Below, in pieces: positions 1-9,814 of a DNA stretch of 64,000 nt. The notes beneath the pieces are model-generated. The model saw only the letters and a list, made by a program, of their open reading frames with translations, ran no database searches and was not told the origin of the DNA. This stretch comes from Coleofasciculus sp. FACHB-T130 (GTDB lineage: Bacteria; Cyanobacteriota; Cyanobacteriia; Cyanobacteriales; FACHB-T130). Numbering within the stretch: position 1 is the first letter of the stretch; every line of letters begins with the position of its first letter. A program made the position numbers and the translations under genes. The stretch is from the NCBI RefSeq assembly GCF_014695375.1, contig NZ_JACJOG010000053.1, forward strand, positions 274,708 to 338,707, read 5' to 3'.

Positions 1-864
1 AGATATTTGCATGATAGAGGGAATGAAATCAAATATCTGCGATATCTTCACAGCAGCAGCATAAATGCCTAATTCATATTTAGGATCGAACTTCAGTTCT
101 TGGGCAGAGAAGGAACCCAGCATGACCTGATCGATAGTGGAATAAATATAAATGGCGATTCCCGACACAATCAAGGGCCAACTTTCTTTGATTAAGTTCT
201 TTGCCTGAGGGAGACTGCTACGCCATGCTTTTATATCCTCCCCACTATTTTGATAAATTATTACCAAGCCCACAGCAGCTAAGGCAAGCTCTCCACATCT
301 TGCCCAGGCGAATGCAATGAGAGGAGCTTTAATTTGAATTAAGACAATTCTGACAGCACAGACAAGCAAATAGGCGCAATTTTTAACAACAACTGTATAT
401 TTAGATTTAACTTGCGAGCGGAACCAAAGATCGATCGTCTCGAAAGCTTGAAAAATGGTTCCAGCAGCGATAATTCCTACCAGCCAATGAGTTAAAGAGT
501 CCTGAGGCTGTAGTAAGGAAATTGCGCCAACCGCTAACAAAGTTGTTACAGCACCGCCAATAAGTTTTAGTGCGAGGGAAGTTCCAAGGGTTTCATTCTT
601 GGTAGATAGATCGCGCACAATGTCGCGTACTACGATGCTATCAAGCCCCAGGTTGGCAATTGGCCCTAACAGGGCTACAAATGCGATCGCATAATTAAAT
701 AAGCCAAACTGTTCCGGCCCTAGATAGCGAGCCACCCATATCCCTACAATTAGGCTTAAGCCCATTTGGAGGATTTTGTCAGCGAACAGCCACGCGATGT
801 TGCTGAACACCTTGCGTAGACCAGGGCTAAGCTTTTGATTGACCAGACTCAGCTTGTCTAACAT
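1..864 (-). CDS. Oligosaccharide flippase (Wzx/polysaccharide biosynthesis protein), 3' end missing
   Basis: An open frame starts with ATG at 864 and runs off the window after 288 codons, so the C-terminal part is missing. The translation is very hydrophobic. A short cytoplasmic start (MLDKLSLVNQKL) leads into helices with the flippase signature of a membrane helix followed by VARYLGPEQFG, then FETIDLWFRSQV and a later STIDQVMLGSF. These are characteristic of Wzx-type lipid-linked oligosaccharide flippases of the MOP/MATE superfamily. The inferred role is moving undecaprenyl-linked repeat units across the inner membrane. This fits the O-antigen-type polymerase and Wza/Wzc genes next door. Which sugar it handles cannot be told. 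Confidence 0.85.
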   Translation of the reverse strand, partial: MLDKLSLVNQKLSPGLRKVFSNIAWLFADKILQMGLSLIVGIWVARYLGPEQFGLFNYAIAFVALLGPIANLGLDSIVVRDIVRDLSTKNETLGTSLALKLIGGAVTTLLAVGAISLLQPQDSLTHWLVGIIAAGTIFQAFETIDLWFRSQVKSKYTVVVKNCAYLLVCAVRIVLIQIKAPLIAFAWARCGELALAAVGLVIIYQNSGEDIKAWRSSLPQAKNLIKESWPLIVSGIAIYIYSTIDQVMLGSFSAQELKFDPKYELGIYAAAVKISQIFDFIPSIMQIS

Positions 865-962
865 CAGAATTGGGCAATTTATGAAGGGATAAAGATAGGG
901 TTCGAGAACTAGGTCGTCCTACAGAACCCTATTTGTTTTTGCGATGAACAGAACGGAATCGA

Positions 963-1877
963 TTATTTACCTTTAGCACCTTGCAAAACTTTTCTCACAA
1001 ATTTTGCGGTTCGCATTAGTTTCGGTTGCTCCCACAAATACTGCAATAAATCTGTTTTCAGTTTTGCTGCCGCTGAATAGTTTTTGTACATTGCAGGAAT
1101 CAAACGATACTTCATTCCTTTGTACGTGGCATAATCTACAGCAGTCGGAGATTCTGCATTGCGGCTACCGAATTCATATATTGCTGGTAAATAATGAGCG
1201 GTGAGAGATTTGCGAGAATATTGAGGATTAAGTGTTTCCAAGGAACCGTGAATCGTTCTAGAATTCCAGAACAAGACATCTCCTTTTTTCAAGGCAGGAG
1301 CTTGGATATTACTCTTGTGAGCATTGATGTACTCCTTCAACTTTTCCAAGTAAAACCGATTAGATAGTTTTTCATCATCTGTTAACTCAAAGTCAACGAG
1401 ATGGGATGTTGGTAAAACATAAAATCGACCCGCTTCTTCGTGGATGTCCTCCAGAGCAAACCATCCAGCCAGCAAATGACCATTTGGCATGGAATCTAAA
1501 TAGTACCAATCTTGATGGGCAGGGGTAGCCGTGTTCATATCAAAGAACATAGTTTGCATGAGGTTATGCTCCTTACTACCCGTCAGTTCAGTCAGTGCTT
1601 CCCTAACCTGCTGTAAACAGAAAATTTCTTTAGCTGCCTCAGTAAATCCTGGATAATCTGGGTAATCGTGAACATCTCTAAAAGATTCTTCAGAATATCC
1701 ATTGGGAGTAATTGTATTGGTTTCCCATTTATTCGTTGATTGTCTAAAGAAAGGAGAGTTAGATGAAAGGATATTGGAGTTATACTCTTTTAAAATATTA
1801 TTAATCAAATTTTCAGGAATGAGATTTCTAAAGACATAGTATCCGTTAGTTTCGTAATAATCTTTAGGGGTGTCCAT
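963..1877 (-). CDS. Phytanoyl-CoA dioxygenase (PhyH) family Fe(II)/2-oxoglutarate oxygenase
   Basis: The 304-residue protein has the facial triad of non-haem iron oxygenases: His121-x-Asp123 (in AHQDWYYLD) and a distal His210 (in TIHGSLE). Arg222 follows about 12 residues later and would bind 2-oxoglutarate. The fold and length fit the PhyH family. The start at 1877 has a good ribosome site (AAGGA, 7 bases upstream). It lies between a flippase and a polymerase gene on the same strand, so the substrate may be a sugar, a lipid carrier or an acyl group in polysaccharide synthesis. That is inference from position; the family also hydroxylates many small molecules. A 40-bp tandem duplication lies about 50 bp upstream. 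Confidence 0.85.
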   Translation of the reverse strand: MDTPKDYYETNGYYVFRNLIPENLINNILKEYNSNILSSNSPFFRQSTNKWETNTITPNGYSEESFRDVHDYPDYPGFTEAAKEIFCLQQVREALTELTGSKEHNLMQTMFFDMNTATPAHQDWYYLDSMPNGHLLAGWFALEDIHEEAGRFYVLPTSHLVDFELTDDEKLSNRFYLEKLKEYINAHKSNIQAPALKKGDVLFWNSRTIHGSLETLNPQYSRKSLTAHYLPAIYEFGSRNAESPTAVDYATYKGMKYRLIPAMYKNYSAAAKLKTDLLQYLWEQPKLMRTAKFVRKVLQGAKGK

Positions 1878-1929
1878 AAATTAAATCCTTTAGGAACTGA
1901 TTGTTTTAGTTCACTTTTAAACGTATATT

Positions 1930-2009
1930 ATTAGATATCGAGAAAATTTTCCTACGTAAATATCCGGAAATTAGATAGCGAGAAAGTTTTCCTAGGTAAA
2001 TATCCCGAA
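1930..2009. repeat. Two-copy 40-bp tandem direct repeat upstream of the PhyH gene
   Basis: Positions 1930-1969 and 1970-2009 are adjacent copies of a 40-bp unit starting ATTAGATA. They differ at only four positions (T/G, A/G, C/G, G/C). The block ends 53 bp before the PhyH-type start codon. A duplicated operator or a simple slippage duplication are both possible. Confidence 0.85.
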
Positions 2010-2151
2010 AAAGTGTTGAATGTTATTGCAACACGGCTTAACATATTTGGCTGAAACTCATCCTTAATTAAAGCGATCGCTTACCGAGCCTCTAACCCTT
2101 CTAGCGATCGCCTGCTTGGTTAGGCACCCCTCAAGACCGGCAAACCAGTTC

Positions 2152-3522
2152 TTAAGCGCTGGAATTCTCTTGAGAACTGTTTCCTGTAGCGTCCAGGCAT
2201 AATCGAACTGTTGCTATAACATAAAACAGCCAAGCATAGGTAATTGATATCAATCCAGTTTCAGTAATATTTGTCAGAACTGCCCAGGTAATCAGTAGCA
2301 GGGGCATGACTAATTCAGGTTCTTGGGTACGCTTCATATACTGAACTGCTAAAGCAATATTTGTTAAGAAAGAAAGGCAAAAGAACCCTAATCCTACGAA
2401 TCCCAAGTCTACAGCTAGGTCTAAAAAACCATTATGAGAATGCTCTGGCTTAAATTGGGTTTTTACCACGATGATGTCAGCCGCTGGATCGGCTGCTCCT
2501 CGCCAAGACTGCCAAAATCCTTGGTATCCATATCCCAGCAATGGATGTTGTTTAATGTGGTTGATTACTAAAGGCCAGAAGTCTGTGCGTCCGGTTAATG
2601 TCAAATCTTTATTCAGTGTATCTACAATAATAAATTCGGCATTTTGGGTAATTACAATACACAAACACATGGCGATAGCCATAAAAAAGATTATGCAGGC
2701 AAAAGCTAATCGTGGAGGCAAGTTTTTGATAAAGCGGATAACGATTAACACGCTTATCAGTAGAACCAACAGAACTTTCCCCATTCCGCTGTTTGAGCGT
2801 TGTAAAGCAAAAATAGATAAAGCAGCAAAACCCAGAGATTGCCATTTAGTTTTTGGTTTGCGAACTGACTGTATATAACACATGACAGCTGTTAGACCCA
2901 TCAAGAATCCAAAAGCATTTCCGTGGGGTAAAATTCCTTGCCAGCCTTTAGACGTTACTCCAATTGACGGTCTGAACAAAGCATAAAATACACTTAGTAA
3001 AAGTATGATTTTGTTGATAGTAAGCAATAAATCAAATAGTTCTTTCCATTTATACTGCTTACCAACGTAAACACAAAAAGCAGTTGTGCCTAAAAAAACT
3101 ATACTAGCTTTGAGTGTATAAGTTGGAGTTCCTGACCAAGCCGCAGATAGAATTAATAAAAAGAGTAATCCGCAAAAATAAACATTATTAATGAGAAGCC
3201 TAGAAATAACAAAAACTGAATCTTTAATGTTTTGCAAGAATCGCGAGTAAATAATAAATATAAAGGTGGCGTAAATGCCGATTTGAAAAATCGTCGAATA
3301 AAGCTTTTTTCCCTGTAGATATAAAGCTCTAGGATGGATTTTATCAAATCCGGTTAAAGTAACTCCTGCGATCGCAAAGATTATTAAACCAATAAAAATC
3401 TTTTCTAATGTTTTAGAGGTTGCTTGACTTCTACCAGCAAAGTTAAACAATAATAAGATATAAATAATCGCACTGGTGGCAGCGATTATTAACAATAGAG
3501 GGTTTGAAGCGAGAGTACTCAT
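2152..3522 (-). CDS. O-antigen ligase/polymerase family protein (Wzy_C domain)
   Basis: The 456-residue protein has about a dozen hydrophobic segments. It carries the Wzy_C signature in its C-terminal half: a periplasmic loop with PLLGYGYQGFW followed by EHSHNGFLDLAVDLGFVG, where the His-Asn pair is typical of O-antigen polymerases and ligases. The inferred role is polymerising lipid-linked repeat units on the periplasmic side of the inner membrane, or ligating them. The start ATG at 3522 faces the divergent export gene at 3793 across a 270-bp AT-rich region that should hold both promoters. There is no strong Shine-Dalgarno sequence. Polymerase versus ligase cannot be decided by sequence alone; the Wza/Wzc neighbours favour polymerase. 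Confidence 0.85.
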   Translation of the reverse strand: MSTLASNPLLLIIAATSAIIYILLLFNFAGRSQATSKTLEKIFIGLIIFAIAGVTLTGFDKIHPRALYLQGKKLYSTIFQIGIYATFIFIIYSRFLQNIKDSVFVISRLLINNVYFCGLLFLLILSAAWSGTPTYTLKASIVFLGTTAFCVYVGKQYKWKELFDLLLTINKIILLLSVFYALFRPSIGVTSKGWQGILPHGNAFGFLMGLTAVMCYIQSVRKPKTKWQSLGFAALSIFALQRSNSGMGKVLLVLLISVLIVIRFIKNLPPRLAFACIIFFMAIAMCLCIVITQNAEFIIVDTLNKDLTLTGRTDFWPLVINHIKQHPLLGYGYQGFWQSWRGAADPAADIIVVKTQFKPEHSHNGFLDLAVDLGFVGLGFFCLSFLTNIALAVQYMKRTQEPELVMPLLLITWAVLTNITETGLISITYAWLFYVIATVRLCLDATGNSSQENSSA

Positions 3523-3792
3523 GTTTAATATTCTTAGACAAGAAATAACGCGAAGCTGACCCTATATGAGTATAGCGACTGATTAAACCAGAGAAGAATA
3601 ATGAATTTCCGTATATTTACGAGTATTTAATTTTTTTAAAGATACAAACTAAAAACTAGTAACTTCAAAAAGCTTACTATAAATAGGTTTAAGAGATTTA
3701 CCTATAAAATGAGGATAAATAAATACTATTTAGAGTGGCAGGTTTCTACTCACACAGCTTAAATTTAAAAATATAAAACAAGTAGGTTATGT

Positions 3793-5268
3793 ATGGTCGA
3801 TCTAGGTTTTTATAGACAACTCACTCGAACTTCTGCCGGGATAACCTTAGTGGCAACATTTGCCTTTGCTTGCCCCAATCCTACGCAGGGGACTGTACCG
3901 CGTTTTCAGAAACCTACAATTCTTGCACAAGCGAATACTAATCCTGCTCGACCGGATATAGCCTATACATTGGGTGGAGGCGATCGCATCCGCCTTGATA
4001 TCTTCGAGGTTCCCCAATATAGCGGCGAGTACCAAGTTCTCGCAGATGGCTCCTTATCCCTACCCTTGATTGGAACCCTATCGGTTCAGGGGCTAACCGT
4101 GCCACAAGCGACGAATGCCATTTCATCTGCATACTTTCGCTTCCTCAAACGACCCATCATCACTATTAGCGTTCTGTCTCCTCGCCCTATCAATGTTCGG
4201 GTGGGAGGAGAGGTGACTCGCCCAGGGGGCTTCACAATTCCCCTGATAGCTGGAGTCGGGAGCGTGCCTGGGTTCCAATATCCCACCGTAACCCAGGCAA
4301 TTGAGCTGGCACAGGGAATTACGCTGACGGCTGATATTCGTAAGGTTCAGGTGCGTCGCAAGCTAGCATCCGGTTCCGAGCAAGTAATCAATCTGAATCT
4401 TTGGGATCTGATACAAACCGGCGACAGCAGGCAAGATTTAAATTTGCGGGATGGAGACACTGTCTTTATTCCCACAACCAGCACCATTAACTTAGACGAA
4501 GTACGCCAAATTGCCACGACTCGTTTTTCACCTCCTTTAGAGGAACCCCGCAGTGTTGCAGTCGTAGGAGAAGTCAACCGTCCTGGTACTTATGTTGTGA
4601 TTGGAGGAAAGACAACACTAGAGCAAAGAACCCTGGGGCTGCCAACTGTAACGCGGGCAATCGATTTGGCTGGGGGGATTAAGCCCTTGGCAGATATTCG
4701 CCGTATCCAGCTGCGGCGACTCACCAAAGCAGGGACAGAACAAATCATCGATCTGAATCTTTGGCAACTCTTGCAGGCTGGGGATTTCAGTCAAGATACG
4801 CTTTTGCAAGATGGAGATACCATTTTCATTCCCACTGCATCAGCAGTTAACCCGGCAGAAATTTCTGAATTAGCGACCACTAGCTTTTCTCCCGGTACTA
4901 TTAAGGTAAGTGTGGTCGGAGAAGTGAAAAGTCCAGGAGTGGTGCAGGTTGCGCCAAACACAACCTTGAATCAAGCATTGCTGACTGCGGGAGGATTCAA
5001 TGATGCTAGAGCGAATCGAAAGGCGGTTGATTTAATTCGCCTCAACCCTGACGGTACAGTGTCAAAGAGTAAAGTCAATATTGATTTAACCCAAGGAATC
5101 AATGAGACAAATAATCCACTCGTCCGCAATAACGACATTATTGTCGTCAGCCGTTCTGGAAGCGCCAAAACTTCTGACAGTGTGCGAACATTCTTAGAAC
5201 CGATCGAAAAGGTTTTCACATTCTTCAACATTTTTAATTTATTTGGAATTTTGGGAGACGATGACTAG
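3793..5268 (+). CDS. Polysaccharide export protein, Wza-like (Poly_export plus SLBB domains)
   Basis: The 491-residue protein starts with a short hydrophobic export signal (GITLVATFAFAC; the Cys could be a lipoprotein site). A Poly_export domain follows at about 55-140 (GGGDRIRLDIFEV, ADGSLSLPLIG), then three SLBB-type beta-grasp units, each announced by a VxVxGEVxxPG motif. Residues about 160-250 and 283-371 are a clear internal duplication (TVTQAIELAQGI / TVTRAIDLAGGI; DGDTVFIPTTS / DGDTIFIPTAS). The C terminus ends in an amphipathic or hydrophobic helix (EKVFTFFNIFNLFGILG), as expected of an outer-membrane Wza channel. The Wzc-type gene starts 88 bp downstream, so the two probably form an operon exporting extracellular polysaccharide. 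Confidence 0.92.
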   Translation: MVDLGFYRQLTRTSAGITLVATFAFACPNPTQGTVPRFQKPTILAQANTNPARPDIAYTLGGGDRIRLDIFEVPQYSGEYQVLADGSLSLPLIGTLSVQGLTVPQATNAISSAYFRFLKRPIITISVLSPRPINVRVGGEVTRPGGFTIPLIAGVGSVPGFQYPTVTQAIELAQGITLTADIRKVQVRRKLASGSEQVINLNLWDLIQTGDSRQDLNLRDGDTVFIPTTSTINLDEVRQIATTRFSPPLEEPRSVAVVGEVNRPGTYVVIGGKTTLEQRTLGLPTVTRAIDLAGGIKPLADIRRIQLRRLTKAGTEQIIDLNLWQLLQAGDFSQDTLLQDGDTIFIPTASAVNPAEISELATTSFSPGTIKVSVVGEVKSPGVVQVAPNTTLNQALLTAGGFNDARANRKAVDLIRLNPDGTVSKSKVNIDLTQGINETNNPLVRNNDIIVVSRSGSAKTSDSVRTFLEPIEKVFTFFNIFNLFGILGDDD

Positions 5269-5356
5269 GTAAGCATATATTCAGGGTGTATCTATAAACG
5301 TTTTCTTAAACCGTAGTTAGCTTTTTTTGTTCTATCTACTTCTATCTAATAGGTAA

Positions 5357-7648
5357 ATGGATACCGAACACAATTCACAGCCGTTCTTTAATAAGCGCAC
5401 TAGCAATAGCAAGTTGACTCAGTCCTTGCCAGGGCACCTGACTCGACCCTCTGACGACAGTGATGAACAGAAGCTGGACTTGGCATGGCTATTAGGGGTT
5501 GTGCGCCGCCGACTCCCAGTTATGGCAGGGGTAACAATTATATTAACTGTCATGTCAGGAAGCATGATTGTCTTTACCTCAAAGCAGATTGCTCCAGAAT
5601 ACGAAGGAGCTTTTCGGCTTTTGGTGGAACCCGTGACTGCTGAAGATAGATTGGCGAAGCAATTTTTATCGTCTCAAACGAACAATGCAGATATCCAAAA
5701 AATCGAAGTAGAAAAATCTAGTTTATTGGATTACGAGACGCAAATTCGAGTTTTGCAAAGTACGAAATTGATGTTGCCAGTCATCAAGGAATTGCAAAAA
5801 AAATATCCGGAGATAACATATAACTCCTTGATGACGAAACTCTTAATTTTTCGAGTCAATTATGAAAAAGATGGAGTTCAATACGGCACCAAAATTTTAG
5901 AAGTTAGTTACCGGGATGAAGACCAGCAAAAAATTCAGTTTGTATTGAATAGTCTTTATAAAAATTATCTGAACTACAGCCGCCAAGAGCGCCTGTCAAG
6001 CCTCAAGCAGGGAATTGACTTTATCAATCAGCAGCTACCTCAGTTACAGGGGCAAGTTGATACGCTGCAAGCACAACTCCAAAAACTGCGGCAGCAGTAT
6101 AATGTCAGCGATCCGGAACAAGCAGATTCCTTGCTATACGAGCAGGCTTTGACGCTTGAAAGACAAAGATCGGATACCCAAGCGGAACTCGCTGACGCGC
6201 AAGCGCAATATGCCAGTATGCAAAAACAGTTGCAAGAAGGGAACTCTACCGCAATTTTGTCTACTGATGCAAAAACCTACGAAACCTTGCTAGCGCAGAT
6301 TCAAACTCTAGATAGTACTATTGCGGCACAATCCCCCCAATTTCGGGACGATAGCCCACCGATTCTGGTTCTTAAGGAAAAGCGGGAAAATTTGCAACGG
6401 TTGCTGAGCGAACAAGCCCAAGGGCTTCTCAAAAAATTGGAGGGAAGAATCCAAGGAATACAGGAGCGCTACCAAACAATTCTGAAAACTGAAAGGAAAA
6501 TCAAAGCACAACTGCAAGAATTACCTGCGGTAGCCCGCCAGCACGCCGATATACAGCGAAAATTATTAGTTGCAACCGATAACCTCAAGCAATTTTTAGG
6601 CAAACGAGAAGCCTTGAACTTAGATGCTGCCCAGCAGGAAGTGCCTTGGGAACTGATTGAAGAGCCTCAGCTACGGCGCGATGAAGATGGCAACCTGATA
6701 TCAGTAGCGACGAAACAAACGAAAAAACAGTTAGCGATCGCGATCGTTTTGAGTGCGCTTTTGGGTATCGGATTGGGTTTTCTTATCGAGGCTCTCAATA
6801 CAGTCTTCCACACCCCCGAAGATGTCAAAGGGGAAACGAAACTGCCGATTTTGGGAGTGATTCCTTTTGCCAAGGAACTCAAGAAACCACCCAAGAAACC
6901 CAGCAAACTCTCTACCGCAGCGGATGTTGCCGGTTTAAATCAACTGCTGGGTGACAATAAAGCAAATGGCAATGGTCGCAAGAAGCTAAATGTATACACC
7001 GATTCGCCATTTTTGGAAGCCTTCCGTTCTCTCTATACCAATATTCGCTTGCTCAGTTCCGGGACGCCGATTACCTCTTTGGCAATCAGTTCCGCAACAC
7101 CGGGAGATGGAAAATCAACGGTTGCCATTCACTTGGCGAAAGCCGCAGCGGCAATTGGTCAGCGGGTATTATTGATAGACGCCGATTTGCGGCGTCCGAG
7201 TCTGCATACTCGCTTAAGCTTACCGAACGTGCGCGGACTCAGCGATATCATCGCTACGGATTTGAGTCTGAATGATGCCATTCAGCGATCGCCAGAAGAC
7301 AACAACCTGTTTGTCTTAACATCGGGTCACAACTCTTCAGACCCGATCAAACTGCTTTCGTCAGATAAAATGCAGTATCTGATCGAGCAATTTCAAGCCC
7401 GTTTCGACTTAGTGATCTACGACTCACCACCCCTAGTTGGTTTAGCAGACAGCAACATCTTGGCAGCGAATACAGATGGCACTATTTTAGTTGTGGGGAT
7501 CGATCAAACAGACCGTTCCATGCTGATGAAAGCATTAGATGGACTAAAAATTTCTGGTGGCACAGTCTTGGGTATCGTCGCCAATGGCATTAAAGGGTAT
7601 ACTTCTCCCGCGTATCCTTCCTATAGCCGCACCTATAGTCGCAATTAA
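5357..7648 (+). CDS. Wzc-type polysaccharide co-polymerase with BY-kinase domain
   Basis: The 763-residue protein joins an N-terminal Wzz domain (first membrane helix about 50-75, long coiled coil about 215-420) to a second helix near 460-480 and a cytoplasmic bacterial tyrosine kinase domain. Kinase motifs are visible: Walker A SATPGDGKST (579-588), Walker A' LLIDADLRRP (605-614) and Walker B LVIYDSPP (685-692). The C terminus ends in a tyrosine cluster (YTSPAYPSYSRTY), the usual autophosphorylation site. Such proteins control chain length and export with Wza, encoded just upstream. A proline/lysine-rich linker lies at about 510-525. All key motifs are intact. Confidence 0.95.
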   Translation: MDTEHNSQPFFNKRTSNSKLTQSLPGHLTRPSDDSDEQKLDLAWLLGVVRRRLPVMAGVTIILTVMSGSMIVFTSKQIAPEYEGAFRLLVEPVTAEDRLAKQFLSSQTNNADIQKIEVEKSSLLDYETQIRVLQSTKLMLPVIKELQKKYPEITYNSLMTKLLIFRVNYEKDGVQYGTKILEVSYRDEDQQKIQFVLNSLYKNYLNYSRQERLSSLKQGIDFINQQLPQLQGQVDTLQAQLQKLRQQYNVSDPEQADSLLYEQALTLERQRSDTQAELADAQAQYASMQKQLQEGNSTAILSTDAKTYETLLAQIQTLDSTIAAQSPQFRDDSPPILVLKEKRENLQRLLSEQAQGLLKKLEGRIQGIQERYQTILKTERKIKAQLQELPAVARQHADIQRKLLVATDNLKQFLGKREALNLDAAQQEVPWELIEEPQLRRDEDGNLISVATKQTKKQLAIAIVLSALLGIGLGFLIEALNTVFHTPEDVKGETKLPILGVIPFAKELKKPPKKPSKLSTAADVAGLNQLLGDNKANGNGRKKLNVYTDSPFLEAFRSLYTNIRLLSSGTPITSLAISSATPGDGKSTVAIHLAKAAAAIGQRVLLIDADLRRPSLHTRLSLPNVRGLSDIIATDLSLNDAIQRSPEDNNLFVLTSGHNSSDPIKLLSSDKMQYLIEQFQARFDLVIYDSPPLVGLADSNILAANTDGTILVVGIDQTDRSMLMKALDGLKISGGTVLGIVANGIKGYTSPAYPSYSRTYSRN

Positions 7649-7833
7649 GCGAGCTTCGGGGCAGGGGCGCATTCTTATGTTCGCTGAGTCCGTGCTTGGC
7701 TTTGCTGTGCTAACAGCACTGACTATCCAGTTTCTATAAAAGCGATCGCACAAGTGCAGAGCTTTTTAAGAATGGGAACAACCACAATCGAATTGCTTCT
7801 ACATTACGGCGCTGCTGCACTCAAACGGGGTGA

Positions 7834-9654
7834 ATGGAAATGATGAAGTTAAAGCTGGACTGGTTTCGGGGCAAGGGTTTCCGAAAGTCCCTTTCAAGAA
7901 CGCAAACGCCGTCATTTTCAGAAACGGCAAGGCAGATCAGACGGACGCGCTTACTTGCTCAAAGCTTATTATGGGGCGTTACGCTAACTTCTTTAAGCAA
8001 CGCGATCGCACTTTTGTCAATTGGGGCACCCGTCTTAGCAGCAGAACGGGTAACGCTGCGCTTGGGACCGTTTCAGCAATCGGTCGCGATCGAAGATTTA
8101 GAGGATTTTGCCAAAACGGGGGAAGTTCCTGCAAGTCTCAAGCCTTACAAGGCATTGCTCAGCTCAGAATTTCGAGACATCCTCAACCGTCGCTTGCACC
8201 TAGATCCGAATTTGGGAGACAAAGTGGTGAAAGACGTGTTGCGATCGCCCGTTGGAGAAGAATTAATCAAGAAGCTGGGATTGGCGCTCCCGAATAGTAC
8301 GGTAGAACAACTGCAAGCAGGTCTAACTCTAGCCTTGCGGCAAGCCAACGGCTTAAGCGTTATCAGCTTTTTGCAGTCCTATCCAGCCGACACAATTACC
8401 ATAGACGCCTCTTCAGCGATCGCGATCGCCCTAGAATTCAACGCCCCCTACTGGCAAAGCGGAGCTTTAAGCCCTCTACTGGAGCGGGAACTGACCGTCA
8501 CCAAAGGAAAATTCCGTCCCGCTTTTAACCCCGCCCAAGCGGGTTCCGAAACAGTACAGCAGCAGACCCTGACTTTTCACGACTGGCGACGCCAAGAGCC
8601 GATTCTGGGGACATACACCAGCGATCGCAAGATCGTCGTCGATCTTTACTGGGCAAACACAAACGAGAAGCCCGCTTACCAAAATTCTCAAAATCCCCTC
8701 GTCGTCCTCTCCCACGGCTTTGGAGCCGATCGCTCCTTCCTGGCTTATGTAGCCCGTCACCTAGCTTCTCACGGCATCACCGTCGCCGCCATCGAACATC
8801 CGGGCAGCAATGCCAACCAAATCTTTGGCGGGCATTTTGGCAGCAACTCTGTGGGAGTACCCGGTTTAGTGCCTTTGTTACCGGCGTCCGAATTTGTCGC
8901 CATGCCCAAAGATATTAGCTTTTTGCTTGATGAGCTAGCTCGGCTAAACCAGCTACCAGGTTCCCTTCAGGGGAAACTGAATACTGAGAAAGTGAGCGTG
9001 ATTGGTCATTCCTTGGGTGGCTACACGGCTTTAGCGTTAGCAGGAGGCGAACTGAATCTGGATGAGTTGCGACAATTTTGCAAAAATCGCAATCCTCTAG
9101 GGAAATCGGGGGGCGATTGGTTGCAGTGTGCAGCAGCGGATCTGCCCAATCAACGTTTGAGCTTGCGGGATCGGCGCGTGGTGCAAGCGATCGCTCTTAA
9201 CCCCGTCGTGGGAGACTTATTTGGCAAAAAAGGTCTTGGCAAAGTTAGCACTCCCACCTTAATCTTGACTGGCACCAGCGATCCCCTCACTCCATCGCTG
9301 AACCATCAACTACGACCTTTTAGCCAGCTACCCAGCCCTAAATATCTCCTCACAGCAATTGGCGGAACTCACTTAAGCATTAGCGATTTTGCTCCTGGTA
9401 GCCAAGGCGAACAGCTCACTCAAACAACCCTCGTCAACGAACGCACTGGTGAAGTAGCGGCTCCCCTGCGTCAGTTGCTTAAAGGCGTCACCTTGGCATT
9501 TGTCAAACAGCTGACTCCAGCCGCCTCAACTTACGAACCCTTTTTAACACCCGCCTACGCCCAATCTCTCTCTACCCCAGAACTGGCGCTGCGCCTGAAT
9601 ACGCAACTACCCCCAAGCGTTACTTCGTGGCTGGCTTTGCCACCACTGCCCTAG
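7834..9654 (+). CDS. Exported alpha/beta hydrolase with N-terminal DUF1400
   Basis: The 606-residue protein has a hydrophobic export segment at about 36-68 ending in an APVLAAE cleavage-like site. A DUF1400 domain typical of cyanobacteria follows (about 70-190). The alpha/beta hydrolase domain then shows VVLSHGFGAD (oxyanion region), IEHPGSN and the nucleophile elbow GHSLGG with Ser393. The closest described family is platelet-activating-factor acetylhydrolase-like or dienelactone-hydrolase-like lipases and esterases. The substrate is unknown. Two start codons (7834 and 7840) are possible; the first is used here. The gene stands alone, with 160 bp before the next gene. Confidence 0.85.
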   Translation: MEMMKLKLDWFRGKGFRKSLSRTQTPSFSETARQIRRTRLLAQSLLWGVTLTSLSNAIALLSIGAPVLAAERVTLRLGPFQQSVAIEDLEDFAKTGEVPASLKPYKALLSSEFRDILNRRLHLDPNLGDKVVKDVLRSPVGEELIKKLGLALPNSTVEQLQAGLTLALRQANGLSVISFLQSYPADTITIDASSAIAIALEFNAPYWQSGALSPLLERELTVTKGKFRPAFNPAQAGSETVQQQTLTFHDWRRQEPILGTYTSDRKIVVDLYWANTNEKPAYQNSQNPLVVLSHGFGADRSFLAYVARHLASHGITVAAIEHPGSNANQIFGGHFGSNSVGVPGLVPLLPASEFVAMPKDISFLLDELARLNQLPGSLQGKLNTEKVSVIGHSLGGYTALALAGGELNLDELRQFCKNRNPLGKSGGDWLQCAAADLPNQRLSLRDRRVVQAIALNPVVGDLFGKKGLGKVSTPTLILTGTSDPLTPSLNHQLRPFSQLPSPKYLLTAIGGTHLSISDFAPGSQGEQLTQTTLVNERTGEVAAPLRQLLKGVTLAFVKQLTPAASTYEPFLTPAYAQSLSTPELALRLNTQLPPSVTSWLALPPLP

Positions 9655-9814
9655 AAAGGCGGGCATCCCAATGAAATGTTTCTCAAAACTAAGGCAAGGC
9701 TCCGAGTTTTGGATAAAAATCCTGATTTAATCAAAGTCAAGCTGTGACTAATTAAAAGTTAGCATTAAGCTAATCGCTACTTTTGACAGTAGCCTCTTCA
9801 GGAGAGAGCGCCTT

